Positions 39,777-48,353 are shown, counted from the stretch's first letter. The stretch: DNA of 58,403 bases from JBHPHI01 sp042569595 (GCA_042569595.1 JBHPHI010000003.1:1-58403); one strand, 5' to 3'. Translations and numbers: made by a program. The notes: a model not told the origin generated them from the sequence alone.

Positions 39777-41210
39777 ATGCATGAATATAAAGATGACTGG
39801 GTCACTCAATGGATCCGTCGACATCCTGTAAGAAGTCAGCGTTTTCTGGAAATACTTCCTGGAGTTGTAAGTTGGTCATTGATAATTTTCCCTTTGTGGG
39901 GGTCTTTTTTTGTGCCAAAGTTGGTGGCTTACTACGTAATTGCCTTTAATGTTTATTGGATGGGAGATGTAAAAAATTTCCCCGACTGGAAAAAGGTTCA
40001 TCATATTATTGTAATCCCCTCATACAAAACTCCCTTAAAGACCCTAAGAAGAACTTTGACAGCTATTAAGAATCAAAGCTTTCCTGCAAAAAACATTGCT
40101 GTGATGGTTTCTTTCGAAGAAAGAGAGGGTGATGATGCAAAAAGAAAGGCAAAAATTGTAGAAAAAGAATTCGGAAAAGATATTGGCTATGTTTGGACTA
40201 CACTTCACCCAGATATTGAAGGCGAAGTAAAAGGAAAGTCATCAAACACAAGTTGGGGGGCAAAAATTGCAAAGAAAAAACTTATTGATGAAATTGGAAT
40301 AGACATTGATCATACAACCATCACTAGTGAGGATGATGACACCGTTATGCATCCTCATTATTTTGCGGCTTTAACATATAACTTTTTAGACAACCCTGCT
40401 AGATATAGAAGAATTTGGCAAGCCGCGATTATGTTCTATAACAATATATGGAAAATTCCTGCCCCAATAAGAGTGCTTGCATCAACTTTTTCCGTGTTTC
40501 AGTTGTATGTATTGATGAGGCCAGATAGTTTGATGAATTTTTCTTCTTATTCCATGTCCCTAAAATTGATTGATGAGATTGGATATTGGGATGTTGATGT
40601 TATTCCTGAGGATTATCGAATATTTTTTAAAGCTTATTTTGCCACTAAAGGAGAAGTTACTGTAGAACCTATATTTATTCCTTTGTTTAATGACGCTGCT
40701 GAATCAAATGATTTTTGGAGCACTATGGTGAATCAGTACGAACAAATAAAACGCTGGGCGTGGGGTGTTTCTGATGATGCATACATAATAAAAAGGTGGT
40801 TGTCTGTTTCTGGAATGCCTTTTTGGGACAAAACATTCAGAGTTCTTCATGTTTTGGAAAACCACTTTCTTTGGCCGGTAAACTGGTTTGCTATAACAGT
40901 GGGCGCTTTGTTGCCGCCGTTTTTGAATCCTGACTTTTCTAGAACCACGCTTGGAAAAACTCTGCCGCAAGTAAGTAGTGCAATACTTACCTTTTCTTTA
41001 ATTTCCTTGGTTGTAGTGTTTTTAATTGATGCTAAAAATAGACCACCTCGCCCAAATAAGGTTTCTATTATTAGAAAGTTGCTATCCCCTTTTGAATTTG
41101 TTTTGATGCCTGTGGTTGGATTTTTCTTTAGCGCCCTTCCTGGAATTGATGCTCATACTAGATTGATGTTGGGTCGGTATATTGAGTATAGGGTGACAGA
41201 AAAAGTTTAA
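39777..41210 (+). CDS. Membrane GT2-family glycosyltransferase
   Basis: 477 residues. Two N-terminal membrane segments are followed by a cytosolic GT2 domain (about 75-340) and two to three C-terminal membrane segments. Active-site features are the SEDDDTVMHP acidic cluster (metal/UDP-sugar site), a VIPEDYRIFFK segment and QIKRWAWG, a Q..RW motif as in processive synthases. This resembles hyaluronan/cellulose-synthase-like enzymes, so it may extend or export a polysaccharide. The ATG at 39777 is 14 nt after the tatD stop; it may still belong to that operon. Confidence 0.85.
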   Translation: MHEYKDDWVTQWIRRHPVRSQRFLEILPGVVSWSLIIFPLWGSFFVPKLVAYYVIAFNVYWMGDVKNFPDWKKVHHIIVIPSYKTPLKTLRRTLTAIKNQSFPAKNIAVMVSFEEREGDDAKRKAKIVEKEFGKDIGYVWTTLHPDIEGEVKGKSSNTSWGAKIAKKKLIDEIGIDIDHTTITSEDDDTVMHPHYFAALTYNFLDNPARYRRIWQAAIMFYNNIWKIPAPIRVLASTFSVFQLYVLMRPDSLMNFSSYSMSLKLIDEIGYWDVDVIPEDYRIFFKAYFATKGEVTVEPIFIPLFNDAAESNDFWSTMVNQYEQIKRWAWGVSDDAYIIKRWLSVSGMPFWDKTFRVLHVLENHFLWPVNWFAITVGALLPPFLNPDFSRTTLGKTLPQVSSAILTFSLISLVVVFLIDAKNRPPRPNKVSIIRKLLSPFEFVLMPVVGFFFSALPGIDAHTRLMLGRYIEYRVTEKV

Positions 41211-41222
41211 GTTTTTGTCTAG

Positions 41223-41252
41223 TTGCTCTTAAGTGTTTGTGTTTGCTAGACT
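41223..41252 (+). promoter_or_regulatory. Leaderless-type promoter of the 41260 glycosyltransferase
   Basis: TTGCTC (41223-41228), an 18-nt spacer and TAGACT (41247-41252) with TGC before it, ending 7 nt before the ATG at 41260. Confidence 0.55.
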
Positions 41253-41259
41253 TGATGTA

Positions 41260-42813
41260 ATGGGAACTAACAAAAAAACTCAAACTTTTAAGACATTTAT
41301 TGATTTTTTACACAAGCATGAATGGTTGGTGGTGTTGTTGTTTGTAGTATTTGTTCTTCGTGTTCCGTCTTTGCATGAGCCTCATTGGTATGGTGATGAA
41401 GAAATATATTTAGTGATGGGACAAGGACTAAGAAAAGGGTTGGTTTTTTATAGAGATATATTTGACCACAAAACTCCCCTAATATATGTGGTTGCTGCTT
41501 TAGTTCGAAATGTTTTTTGGTTCCGAATGCTTTTGATGGTTGTGCATGCCGTTTCTGTGGTGTTGTTTGCAAAATTGGCTGATCTTTTATTCAAAAAGAG
41601 ATCCAGCGTAATAACTTCTACAGTTTTATATTCAATACTTTCAACACTTCCTATGCTTGAGGGAAATATCGCAAATGGTGAAAACTTCATGACAGTTCCC
41701 GCTTTGGGAGGAATGCTTCTAGTCTATCAGCTGGCTAAAAAAGGTAAAAAGGCATCTAGTGTTCAATTTTTTGTGGTGGGCCTTCTTTTTTCTTTAGGAT
41801 TTTTAATAAAGGTTCCAATTGTTTTTGATTTTTTCGCAGCTGGATATTTTTGGTGGTTAATTTCGCAAAAAAAACTTACTATTAAAGCAACTTTTTCGCG
41901 ACTGCTTTCTAAAGAACTTTGGTTTACTATATTGGGTTTTTTGGCGCCAATCCTTTTGAGTGTGGTTTATTATTATGCAAAAGGAGCAATAGAGCCATAC
42001 GTAAGATCCGCACTTCTTCAAAACATAGGATATATTGAGTCTTGGGAAGGAAAGCAGTCTTCACCATTTGCAAATCCTTTGGTCTGGAGAATGCTTTTGA
42101 TAGCTGGTTTTGGTTTAATCTTTCTTGTTTTGAAGAAACATAAGAAGTCTTCAAATAGGGTGTTGTTTTTATCTATGTGGCTACTTTTGTCCCTTTATGG
42201 ATCTTTACTGTCTAACAGACCATACCCCCACTACTTACTCCAACCTCTAATCCCTGCTGTGTTTTTATTTGGTTTAATGTTCGATGTTTTTGCGTCAAAG
42301 AAAAACTATAGAGACCTGGCAGTTGGTTCGGGAATTTTTGGAATAGTGATTGTTCTTTTGATTGAAATTGGATTCTGGCATTACCCAACAATTCCTTATT
42401 ATAAAAATTTTGTTGAGTACGTGTCAGGAAAAAAGGATAGACAGGCGTATGAAAATTACTTTCCTTCCTCTTTAGAGCGAAACAAGAAAATTGCTTCTTA
42501 TCTTAGAAAAAGAACCCTTCCAGATGAAAGAGTGTTTGTTTGGGGGGAGGAGCCTGCAATTTACGATTTGAGTGACAGGCTGCCAGTAGGTAGATATATT
42601 GTGTCTTTTCATATCAGAGACTTTCCTAATGGGTATGATGAAACATATAAAGCCGTTGCAACCGAAAAGCCAAGATTTATTGTGGTAATACCCGGACAAC
42701 CTCCGCATTTTCCTGAACTTGAGGCTTTAATTCAAAATAACTACATAAAAGTTAAGACTATTGATGGGGTTGATGTGCACATGATTTTAGAGTCTGAGCT
42801 TGCTCGATGGTAA
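41260..42813 (+). CDS. GT39/ArnT-like membrane glycosyltransferase
   Basis: 517 residues from ATG 41260. An upstream in-frame GTG at 41233 would lie inside the promoter and is rejected. About 10-12 membrane segments. The first outer loop has WYGDEEIYLVMGQGLRKG with the acidic pair of GT-C enzymes, then YRDIFDHKTPLIY, a motif common to ArnT-like transferases. A C-terminal soluble part (about 400-517) follows. It likely uses a polyprenyl-linked sugar and modifies a surface glycan or protein. Neighbours are glycan genes. Confidence 0.85.
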   Translation: MGTNKKTQTFKTFIDFLHKHEWLVVLLFVVFVLRVPSLHEPHWYGDEEIYLVMGQGLRKGLVFYRDIFDHKTPLIYVVAALVRNVFWFRMLLMVVHAVSVVLFAKLADLLFKKRSSVITSTVLYSILSTLPMLEGNIANGENFMTVPALGGMLLVYQLAKKGKKASSVQFFVVGLLFSLGFLIKVPIVFDFFAAGYFWWLISQKKLTIKATFSRLLSKELWFTILGFLAPILLSVVYYYAKGAIEPYVRSALLQNIGYIESWEGKQSSPFANPLVWRMLLIAGFGLIFLVLKKHKKSSNRVLFLSMWLLLSLYGSLLSNRPYPHYLLQPLIPAVFLFGLMFDVFASKKNYRDLAVGSGIFGIVIVLLIEIGFWHYPTIPYYKNFVEYVSGKKDRQAYENYFPSSLERNKKIASYLRKRTLPDERVFVWGEEPAIYDLSDRLPVGRYIVSFHIRDFPNGYDETYKAVATEKPRFIVVIPGQPPHFPELEALIQNNYIKVKTIDGVDVHMILESELARW

Positions 42814-42827
42814 CTTTGGGGTAAAAT
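42800..42827 (+). promoter_or_regulatory. Leaderless-type promoter of the 42835 gene
   Basis: TTGCTC (42800-42805), a 16-nt spacer and TAAAAT (42822-42827), which ends 7 nt before the ATG at 42835. It lies inside the 3' end and stop region of the preceding gene. Confidence 0.5.
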
Positions 42828-42834
42828 CCAGTTA

Positions 42835-43179
42835 ATGAACAAAGAAAAAACATCCTCAACACAGAATCTTTTATTACCTCTTAAACTGTCAGGTTTTGTT
42901 TTTGTTGTGACCTTAATACTCTTACTTGTTTTTGTGTGGCAAATGCCAAATGAAATTCCTTTGTTTTTTAGTAGATCTTTTGGAAAAAAACAGCTAGTGT
43001 CTCCGTTTGTTTTGGGAATTCTTCCTTTGATTCAATTGTTGGTTTTGGGTTCCTGTTTTTTAGTAAAAAAATATTGCAAACAATCAAAAGTTACTTTGTC
43101 TTTATATTTCTGGATTTCATTTAGTTCTGTTGTTTTGATGCTTGTTTCAATGTTGTATGTTTTATATTTGGTTTTTTAA
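42835..43179 (+). CDS. Small membrane protein, DUF1648-like
   Basis: 114 residues with three membrane helices. After the first helix, MPNEIPLFFSRSFGKKQLV resembles the LPxxIPxxF signature of DUF1648-type domains. No enzymatic residues are evident. It sits 3 nt before the WecA-like gene and is probably co-transcribed with it. Function unknown. Confidence 0.65.
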   Translation: MNKEKTSSTQNLLLPLKLSGFVFVVTLILLLVFVWQMPNEIPLFFSRSFGKKQLVSPFVLGILPLIQLLVLGSCFLVKKYCKQSKVTLSLYFWISFSSVVLMLVSMLYVLYLVF

Positions 43180-43182
43180 ACG

Positions 43183-44277
43183 ATGAACACATTATTGTCT
43201 ATATTTATCTCCCCGATGATTTTATCTGGAATAGTTGCGTTCGTGTTAACTCCTCTGGTGTTGTTTGTTTATAGATTATTCGGATATGTAGATGACCCGA
43301 AAAAGAATAAGCATGTAAAAGTTACTCACAAAACAGCTGTTCCGAGGGGTGGTGGTCTTGTGGTGTTTTTTGCAATATTGTTTTCTTCTGCAGTTTTTTT
43401 AGGGTTTGATAAACACAGTGTGGGAATAATTTTAGGCGCTGCTCTACTAGCCGTAACTGGGGTGTTGGATGATATTTATGATTTAAGTCCATACTTGAGA
43501 ATATTTTTGGGTTTGGCTGCAGCGCTTATTGTAGTTGCTTCAGGTATTGGAATTGCTTTTGTAACAAATCCTTTTGGGGGAATAATAAACCTATCTACTC
43601 CACAAATTGCCTTTGAGCTTTTTGGTAAAACCCGAACAATTTGGGTGTTAGCTGATCTGTTCGCTGTGGTTTGGATATTGTGGTCTATGAACATGGTAAA
43701 TTGGGCAAAAGGTCTTGATGGTCAACTCCCCGGAATTGTGGTGGTGGCAGCTTTTGTAGTTGGTTTACTTTCTTTAAGGTTTACCGGGGATGTAACTCAA
43801 TGGAATGTAACTGTGTTGGCAGCTTTGACTGCTGGTGCTTATTTGGGATTTTTACCTTGGAATTTTTACCCTCAAAAAATAATGCCCGGTTATGGAGGTG
43901 GTGCTATTGCTGGATATATGTTGGCGGTTTTGTCTATTTTGTCAGGATCGAAGCTGGCCACAATGATGATTGTCTTAGGTGTTCCGATGATGGACGCTGT
44001 TTATACAATAATAAGACGTTTAGCTCACGGAAAATCTCCAGTTTGGGGAGATAGAGGACACCTTCATCACAAGCTTCTTGATTTGGGTTGGGGAAAAAGA
44101 AGGGTGGCTGTTTTTTATTGGATTGCTACAGCTATACTAGGAACTGCGGCATTGCAATTGAATAGTAGACAAAAACTGTTTACAATCGTGCTGCTAGTAT
44201 TAGGCGTTGGAGGTTTATTGTTGTGGCTAAACTACTTTATGACATACTCAAAACAGCCAGACCAAGACAGTGGGTAA
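43183..44277 (+). CDS. WecA/TagO/MraY-family phospho-sugar transferase
   Basis: 364 residues with about 10-11 membrane helices. It transfers a sugar 1-phosphate from a UDP-sugar to undecaprenyl phosphate to start glycan synthesis. Seen: HKTAVPRGGGLV, the DDIYD metal motif (GVLDDIYDLSP), SMNMVNWAKGLDGQLPG, where WecA enzymes have an N..N..DG(I/L)DG motif, and GDRGHLHHKLLDLGW near the end, typical of the WecA/TagO branch. The first Asp of DGLDG is replaced by Lys here (KGLDG). Its 3' end overlaps the UbiA-like gene by 55 bp. Confidence 0.9.
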   Translation: MNTLLSIFISPMILSGIVAFVLTPLVLFVYRLFGYVDDPKKNKHVKVTHKTAVPRGGGLVVFFAILFSSAVFLGFDKHSVGIILGAALLAVTGVLDDIYDLSPYLRIFLGLAAALIVVASGIGIAFVTNPFGGIINLSTPQIAFELFGKTRTIWVLADLFAVVWILWSMNMVNWAKGLDGQLPGIVVVAAFVVGLLSLRFTGDVTQWNVTVLAALTAGAYLGFLPWNFYPQKIMPGYGGGAIAGYMLAVLSILSGSKLATMMIVLGVPMMDAVYTIIRRLAHGKSPVWGDRGHLHHKLLDLGWGKRRVAVFYWIATAILGTAALQLNSRQKLFTIVLLVLGVGGLLLWLNYFMTYSKQPDQDSG

Positions 44278-45158
44278 AAAATGTTGCTTTATTTGCGCCA
44301 CTAATATTTTCTGGGTTTTTGTTTTTTCCTGGATATTTTACTAGGGTTTTTCAAGCGTTTTTGCTGTTTTCCACACTAGCTTCGGCTTTGTATTTTTTTA
44401 ATGATATTTCTGATGTAAGAAATGATAGGCATCATCCATTTAAGAAAAAGCGCCCGATTGCTGCTGGATCTCTCCCAATTCATACTGGGGCTTTTGTAGG
44501 AATGTTGTTGTTGGTTTTGAGCTTGATTGGTTCAAGAATGTTGTCTTTCTTTTTCTTTTTAACTCTTCTCTCTTATGCTTTGCTTCAATTTTCATACACA
44601 TTGCTTTTGAAAAAAATCCCAATTTTTGATGTGATTTCTATTGCAGCCAGTTTTGTTCTTCGTGTTTATGCGGGTGCATTTGTTGTAAATTTACACATGA
44701 ATGTTTGGTTTCTTTTAGCTGTATTATCTGCTTCGCTGTTCTTGGCTGTGGGAAAAAGACAAAGCGAAAGAACGCTTCTAAAAGGAGTGGGTATAAGCGT
44801 ATCTAAGCACCGAGTAGCCCAAGGACACTATACTCAAAGACTCCTTGATATATATACAGGAATGTTTGCGAATACAACCTGGCTTACTTATGCTCTATTT
44901 ACCTTTCAATTTCAGTTTCAAAAAACATCTGGCCCCCTGCCAACTTTGTTTTCTATATTGCCTCAAGCCTTAGTTGCTCAAAAATGGCTTATGATTACCA
45001 TTCCGATTGTGATTTATGGAGTAATGAGGTATTTGCAATTAGTATATGAGCAAAATAAGGGAGAAAGTCCAGAAAGAGTGTTGCTGTCTGATAAGCCGAT
45101 CCTTACGACTGCAATAATTTGGGTTTTGATGGTGATTGGAATTATTTATGGGGTTTAA
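44223..45158 (+). CDS. UbiA-family prenyltransferase, DPPR-synthase-like
   Basis: 311 residues, about 8-9 membrane helices, start GTG 44223. The motifs FFNDISDVRNDRHHPFKKK (first Asp-rich) and RPIAAGSLP match decaprenyl-phosphate phosphoribosyltransferase (Rv3806c-like) members of the UbiA family. Such an enzyme would make a polyprenyl-phospho-pentose donor for the nearby GT-C transferases; this pairing is inference. The second Asp-rich motif is weaker. The 55-bp overlap with the upstream gene is unusually long and suggests tight coupling. Confidence 0.85.
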   Translation: MAKLLYDILKTARPRQWVKNVALFAPLIFSGFLFFPGYFTRVFQAFLLFSTLASALYFFNDISDVRNDRHHPFKKKRPIAAGSLPIHTGAFVGMLLLVLSLIGSRMLSFFFFLTLLSYALLQFSYTLLLKKIPIFDVISIAASFVLRVYAGAFVVNLHMNVWFLLAVLSASLFLAVGKRQSERTLLKGVGISVSKHRVAQGHYTQRLLDIYTGMFANTTWLTYALFTFQFQFQKTSGPLPTLFSILPQALVAQKWLMITIPIVIYGVMRYLQLVYEQNKGESPERVLLSDKPILTTAIIWVLMVIGIIYGV

Positions 45159-45159
45159 T

Positions 45160-46047
45160 TTACTCGGTTACAGTTGCGTATTTGGTTGAAATCCAACCCT
45201 GTTTTCCAGTAAAGTATTCGATTTTATGCCAGCCTGTTTGGTTGGTTTCTATTAGTGAATATTTTTCTCCAACGTTCACTTTTGCAACTTCATTATCGGA
45301 AAATCCTGTTGGCTCTGATCTTACCCTAAGCCAACCTGTTCCTGTTTCTATGATGGTTACGTAAGGTTTTGTAACTGCAGACGATGTAGCTGTTTTGCTT
45401 GTTGGTTTTTCAGCTGTTGAATTGTTTGTGTCTGTTTTTGGAGAAGCTGATGGTGAAGAATCGTTTGCTTGATCACTCTTAAGAGTTAGGTCTTTGTCTT
45501 TTGCAAGCTGAGCTGTAATAACAAGGCTATGGCTTTGTATGGCTTTGACTGGAATTGTAAGTTGTTTATATCCAGGACTTCCAATAATAATCTGGTGATC
45601 TCCCGGGGAAATAGTGTCTATCTCTACTGGAGCAAATCCTACTGGCTGTCCATCCACCTTTACAACAGCACTATCTGGTAGGGTAATCATAGTTATTTTT
45701 GTTTCCTCAGTTTTAGATAGAGGCTCAAGAGATAAGGTGAAGTGACTGGAAACTTCTTCCGTCTCCCCAAAAGATTTGGTTATATTGGTAAGCAACTGAG
45801 GCTTGAGTGATGTTTGAGTTTGCCAGGTTCTCCCTGGGTCTGACTCTAAGGAAAGTTTGACCGTGTAATCTCCAGGCTTGAGATCGTCTTTGTAAAATGG
45901 TGTTGAACCAACATGATCACCATTTAGAAATACAGCAGCCTTTGGTTCAGACTTTATATCTAGGGCTGATTTTTTGGTTTTGGTGAATGGAACTGTACAA
46001 GCACCCAATAAAATACTCAAAAGGGCAATTGTTATAATTTTCTTCAT
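45160..46047 (-). CDS. Lipoprotein with two PEGA domains and an SH3 domain
   Basis: 295 residues from ATG 46047. The start fits a lipoprotein signal, MKKIITIALLSILLGACT, with Cys after the LLGA lipobox. An earlier in-frame start at 46086 would lose the signal and lie in the promoter. Two PEGA-like domains (about 35-90 with FLNGDHVGSTPF, and about 115-175 with VKVDGQPVGFAPVEI), then a Ser/Thr-rich linker and a bacterial SH3 domain (about 227-295 with GWLRVRSEPTG). PEGA and SH3b suggest cell-wall binding. It converges with the UbiA-like gene, whose stop is 1 nt away. Confidence 0.88.
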   Translation of the reverse strand: MKKIITIALLSILLGACTVPFTKTKKSALDIKSEPKAAVFLNGDHVGSTPFYKDDLKPGDYTVKLSLESDPGRTWQTQTSLKPQLLTNITKSFGETEEVSSHFTLSLEPLSKTEETKITMITLPDSAVVKVDGQPVGFAPVEIDTISPGDHQIIIGSPGYKQLTIPVKAIQSHSLVITAQLAKDKDLTLKSDQANDSSPSASPKTDTNNSTAEKPTSKTATSSAVTKPYVTIIETGTGWLRVRSEPTGFSDNEVAKVNVGEKYSLIETNQTGWHKIEYFTGKQGWISTKYATVTE

Positions 46048-46056
46048 TTCGGAGTT

Positions 46057-46087
46057 GATGATATCAAACTCGAGTATCGTTGACAAA
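46057..46087 (-). promoter_or_regulatory. Promoter of the PEGA/SH3 lipoprotein
   Basis: On the minus strand TTGTCA, a 17-nt spacer and TATCAT end 10 nt before the ATG at 46047, so the leader would be only a few bases. No Shine-Dalgarno is seen. Confidence 0.55.
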
Positions 46088-46109
46088 TTTGTAAAACAAA
46101 ATGTTTGAA

Positions 46110-46138
46110 TTGATATGTGCGTTTATGCTTGATACAAT
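46110..46138 (+). promoter_or_regulatory. tRNA-Cys promoter
   Basis: TTGATA (46110-46115), a 17-nt spacer and TACAAT (46133-46138) lie 12 nt before the tRNA. Confidence 0.7.
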
Positions 46139-46150
46139 TCGGAAGTAATT

Positions 46151-46225
46151 GGCCTGGTGGCGAAGATGGCTAACGCGGCGGTCTGCAAAACCGCTATTCC
46201 ACGGGTTCGAGTCCCGTCCAGGCCT
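46151..46225 (+). tRNA. tRNA-Cys (anticodon GCA)
   Basis: 75 nt. Acceptor stem GGCCTGG/CCAGGCC pairs fully, discriminator is T46225 (U73, a Cys identity base), the anticodon stem GCGGT/ACCGC holds loop CTGCAAA with anticodon GCA, and the T arm contains GGTTCGAGTCC. CCA is not encoded. The gene ends 7 bp from the convergent gapA stop. Confidence 0.95.
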
Positions 46226-46231
46226 CAAATT

Positions 46232-47287
46232 TTATTTTGTTCCAACTTCAATAGCTTGTTCGAGTAGTCTATTTGAATATCCCCACTCGTTGTCGTACCA
46301 GGTCATGATTTTAACTAAATCCCCCCCTACCACCTGAGTAAGGCTTAGGTCCACAAGAGTGGATTCTTGCATTCCTACAATATCGCTACTAACTATTGGT
46401 TCTTCAGTCCAAGCGATAATGCCTTTATATCTACTTGAGTCGGCAGCTTCTTTTATGGCTTTGTTTATTCCCTCTGGGGTTGTTTTGGTTTCTACTAAGA
46501 AAGTTAAATCTGAAATTGATCCCGTAATAACAGGCACCCTTATAGCAAGTCCCTCGAATAAGCCCTGAAGCTCTGGAATTACTTTTGTAGTGGCTTTGGC
46601 TGCTCCGGTAGTAGTTGGAACAATGTTTTGAGCTGCTGCTCTAGATCTTCTCAGGTCTTTATGCGAGCCATCTTGAAGTTTTTGATCGTCTGTGTAGCCA
46701 TGGATTGTGGTAAGAGTTGCTTTTTTGATTTTAAATTTATTGTGAATGACTGCAGCAACAGGAGCGACACAGTTTGTGGTACATGAGGCGTTGTCGGCTA
46801 TTGGATTGTCTCCTTGGTATTCATTTACTCCCAAGACGTGAGTTCCGATGCCTCCACCTTTGGCTGGTGCGGAAATAAGAACTTTTTTTGCCCCAGCTTT
46901 TAGATGTTTGCCTGCGCCTTCCTCATCTCTAAATACTCCTGTAGACTCGAGCACTAAATCAACTTGATACTTTTTCCATGGAAGTTTTTCGGGATCTCTT
47001 TGAGCTAAAATGGGGATTTTCTTTCCTGAAACCCTAATATGTCCAATAAGAGGATCCTCATCTGTGGCTCCTTTTGAAGATTTAATTTCATCAACTTTTA
47101 TTTCTTGTTTTATTGTGCCGTAACTAGTGTCGTGTTTTAAAAGATGGGCCCAACCTGAAATCTCAAGTGATCCTGATGTGTTTATGGCTACAATGTCAAT
47201 TTTTTCTTGAAGATCTTTTCTTTCCAGCCAAACCCTGGTGGCGACTCTTCCGATCCTGCCGAATCCGTTTATTGCAACTTTAATCAT
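46232..47287 (-). CDS. gapA: Glyceraldehyde-3-phosphate dehydrogenase
   Basis: 351 residues. Converts glyceraldehyde 3-phosphate, NAD(P) and phosphate to 1,3-bisphosphoglycerate. Seen: NGFGRIGR at the Rossmann start (about 7-14), catalytic Cys in ASCTTNCVAP, the following His in TTIHGYTDDQ, RAAAQNIVPTTTGAAKA, and WYDNEWGYSNR near the end. It has a strong Shine-Dalgarno (AAGGAG 4 nt before ATG), unlike many genes here. It shares the 355-bp upstream region with the divergent M23 peptidase gene. Confidence 0.97.
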   Translation of the reverse strand: MIKVAINGFGRIGRVATRVWLERKDLQEKIDIVAINTSGSLEISGWAHLLKHDTSYGTIKQEIKVDEIKSSKGATDEDPLIGHIRVSGKKIPILAQRDPEKLPWKKYQVDLVLESTGVFRDEEGAGKHLKAGAKKVLISAPAKGGGIGTHVLGVNEYQGDNPIADNASCTTNCVAPVAAVIHNKFKIKKATLTTIHGYTDDQKLQDGSHKDLRRSRAAAQNIVPTTTGAAKATTKVIPELQGLFEGLAIRVPVITGSISDLTFLVETKTTPEGINKAIKEAADSSRYKGIIAWTEEPIVSSDIVGMQESTLVDLSLTQVVGGDLVKIMTWYDNEWGYSNRLLEQAIEVGTK

Positions 47288-47357
47288 ATGTCTCCTTGAG
47301 ATAATTTACTTCTTCATACTAGCATTTTATAAATACAATTTCTATCAGTTTTTTTTG

Positions 47358-47439
47358 CCTATTTATAGGTGTTTTTGATCTTTTGTATGAAATTTTCTTA
47401 CTTTTATGCCTAAGGTGGGTGTTTTTGCCTATTTATAGG
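47358..47439. repeat. Two identical palindromes 70 bp apart between gapA and the M23 gene
   Basis: CCTATTTATAGG occurs at 47358-47369 and 47428-47439, each in a TTTTTG...GTNTTTTTG frame. The two arms CCTAT and ATAGG are inverted. A partial third copy (GCCTAAGGT) lies near 47408. The second copy ends 13 nt before the -35 of the M23 promoter. This looks like an operator pair, though a small hairpin with T tracts is also possible. 47288-47357 holds the gapA leader and promoter region. Confidence 0.6.
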
Positions 47440-47452
47440 TCTTTTTGCACGC

Positions 47453-47480
47453 TTGACATGGTATAGATATGGGGTATAAT
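47453..47480 (+). promoter_or_regulatory. Strong consensus promoter of the M23 peptidase
   Basis: TTGACA (47453-47458), a 16-nt spacer and TATAAT (47475-47480): perfect -35 and -10 hexamers. The expected start is about 47487. Confidence 0.85.
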
Positions 47481-47486
47481 CTCTCA

Positions 47487-47642
47487 ATCTTCCCAAGAAA
47501 TTGATTTAAGGGAAGATTTTTGTTTAATAAGTAGTTTGAACGCCTGGTGTCCAGGGACACTATCGAGGAAAACCAAGGTTTTCCGGGAAAGTGTAAAAAC
47601 AAATTACCCAACAACGACCTGACAGCCTGTGTGGGCTGCAAT
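47487..47642 (+). promoter_or_regulatory. Structured leader of the M23 peptidase mRNA
   Basis: A 5'-terminal hairpin ATCTTCCC...GGGAAGAT (47487-47494/47510-47517) is followed by TTTTGTTT, like an early terminator. More hairpins follow: CCTGG-TGT-CCAGG, GTGTC-CAGG-GACAC, GGAAAAC-CAAG-GTTTTCC and CAGCC-TGTGTG-GGCTG just before the ATG. An in-frame GTG at 47547 could extend the protein through this stretch, so part of it may be coding. I match it to no known riboswitch. Confidence 0.5.
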
Positions 47643-48353
47643 ATGATACAAAAGAAAAAAAATATAAACACACTCAAATCCAGATTGTCTGGTTTGGTGC
47701 AAAAAATTTTCAATTATTCTCGATATTTATCCCCCACCTATCTAAACTCTCGTTTTAGAAGTGGAAATGTTTTTAGTCGAGTTTTAAGGCTAGTATTTGA
47801 AAAGCGCATTGTCCGCAAGGTTTTCGGAGCTCAGCTGGCTGCTTCTGTGTTGATGTTTAGCCCATTTTTAACAAGCCAACACCCAGATGAACTAGCTTAC
47901 CCCGGCATTGGAACTGCAAATGTAGTCCTTGAGGTGCCTGTTGAGGCTAAAATCGCTACTGAATCTGTATTAATGCAAAACCCCGTATCTGGATTTGTGG
48001 GGGTTTCTACAAGGTTTAGGGGCGGTCACGCTGGTTATGACTTAAGAGCTCCTCTGGGCACCGGAGTATATCCTGTACTTGAGGGAACTGTTGATAGGGT
48101 AATTCATTCTACTCATGGTTATGGAAGAAGAGTGATTTTAAAACACGATGATGGTTTTGAGTCATTATATGCTCATATGGGTCTAGTTTCTATTAATGAA
48201 GGCGATGTTGTTGATCTTAATACTAGATTGGGAGAGGTTGGGTTGACTGGATTGACTACAGGACCTCATATCCATTTAGAGCTGTATAAAGATGGAGTGC
48301 CTGTAAATCCTGGATTTTATCTAAATTTGGAAGACTTACCTAGCGAACAATAG
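47643..48353 (+). CDS. M23 (LytM-type) peptidoglycan endopeptidase
   Basis: 236 residues from ATG 47643; a GTG at 47547 would add 32 residues. A basic N-terminus and one hydrophobic segment (about 60-78) anchor it or act as a signal. The C-terminal M23 domain has GGHAGYDLRAP (H and D zinc ligands), LYAHMG and GPHIHLEL (the HxH). All zinc ligands are present, so it probably cleaves peptidoglycan cross-links. It has the best promoter in the window plus a structured leader, suggesting tight control. It converges with pyrH (14-bp overlap). Confidence 0.9.
   Translation: MIQKKKNINTLKSRLSGLVQKIFNYSRYLSPTYLNSRFRSGNVFSRVLRLVFEKRIVRKVFGAQLAASVLMFSPFLTSQHPDELAYPGIGTANVVLEVPVEAKIATESVLMQNPVSGFVGVSTRFRGGHAGYDLRAPLGTGVYPVLEGTVDRVIHSTHGYGRRVILKHDDGFESLYAHMGLVSINEGDVVDLNTRLGEVGLTGLTTGPHIHLELYKDGVPVNPGFYLNLEDLPSEQ

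Noticed and set aside
47487..47642. c-di-AMP or other known riboswitch in the M23 leader
   Set aside because: The leader is structured, but I could not match the conserved core of the ydaO, c-di-GMP or other families I know. Kept only as an unassigned structured leader.
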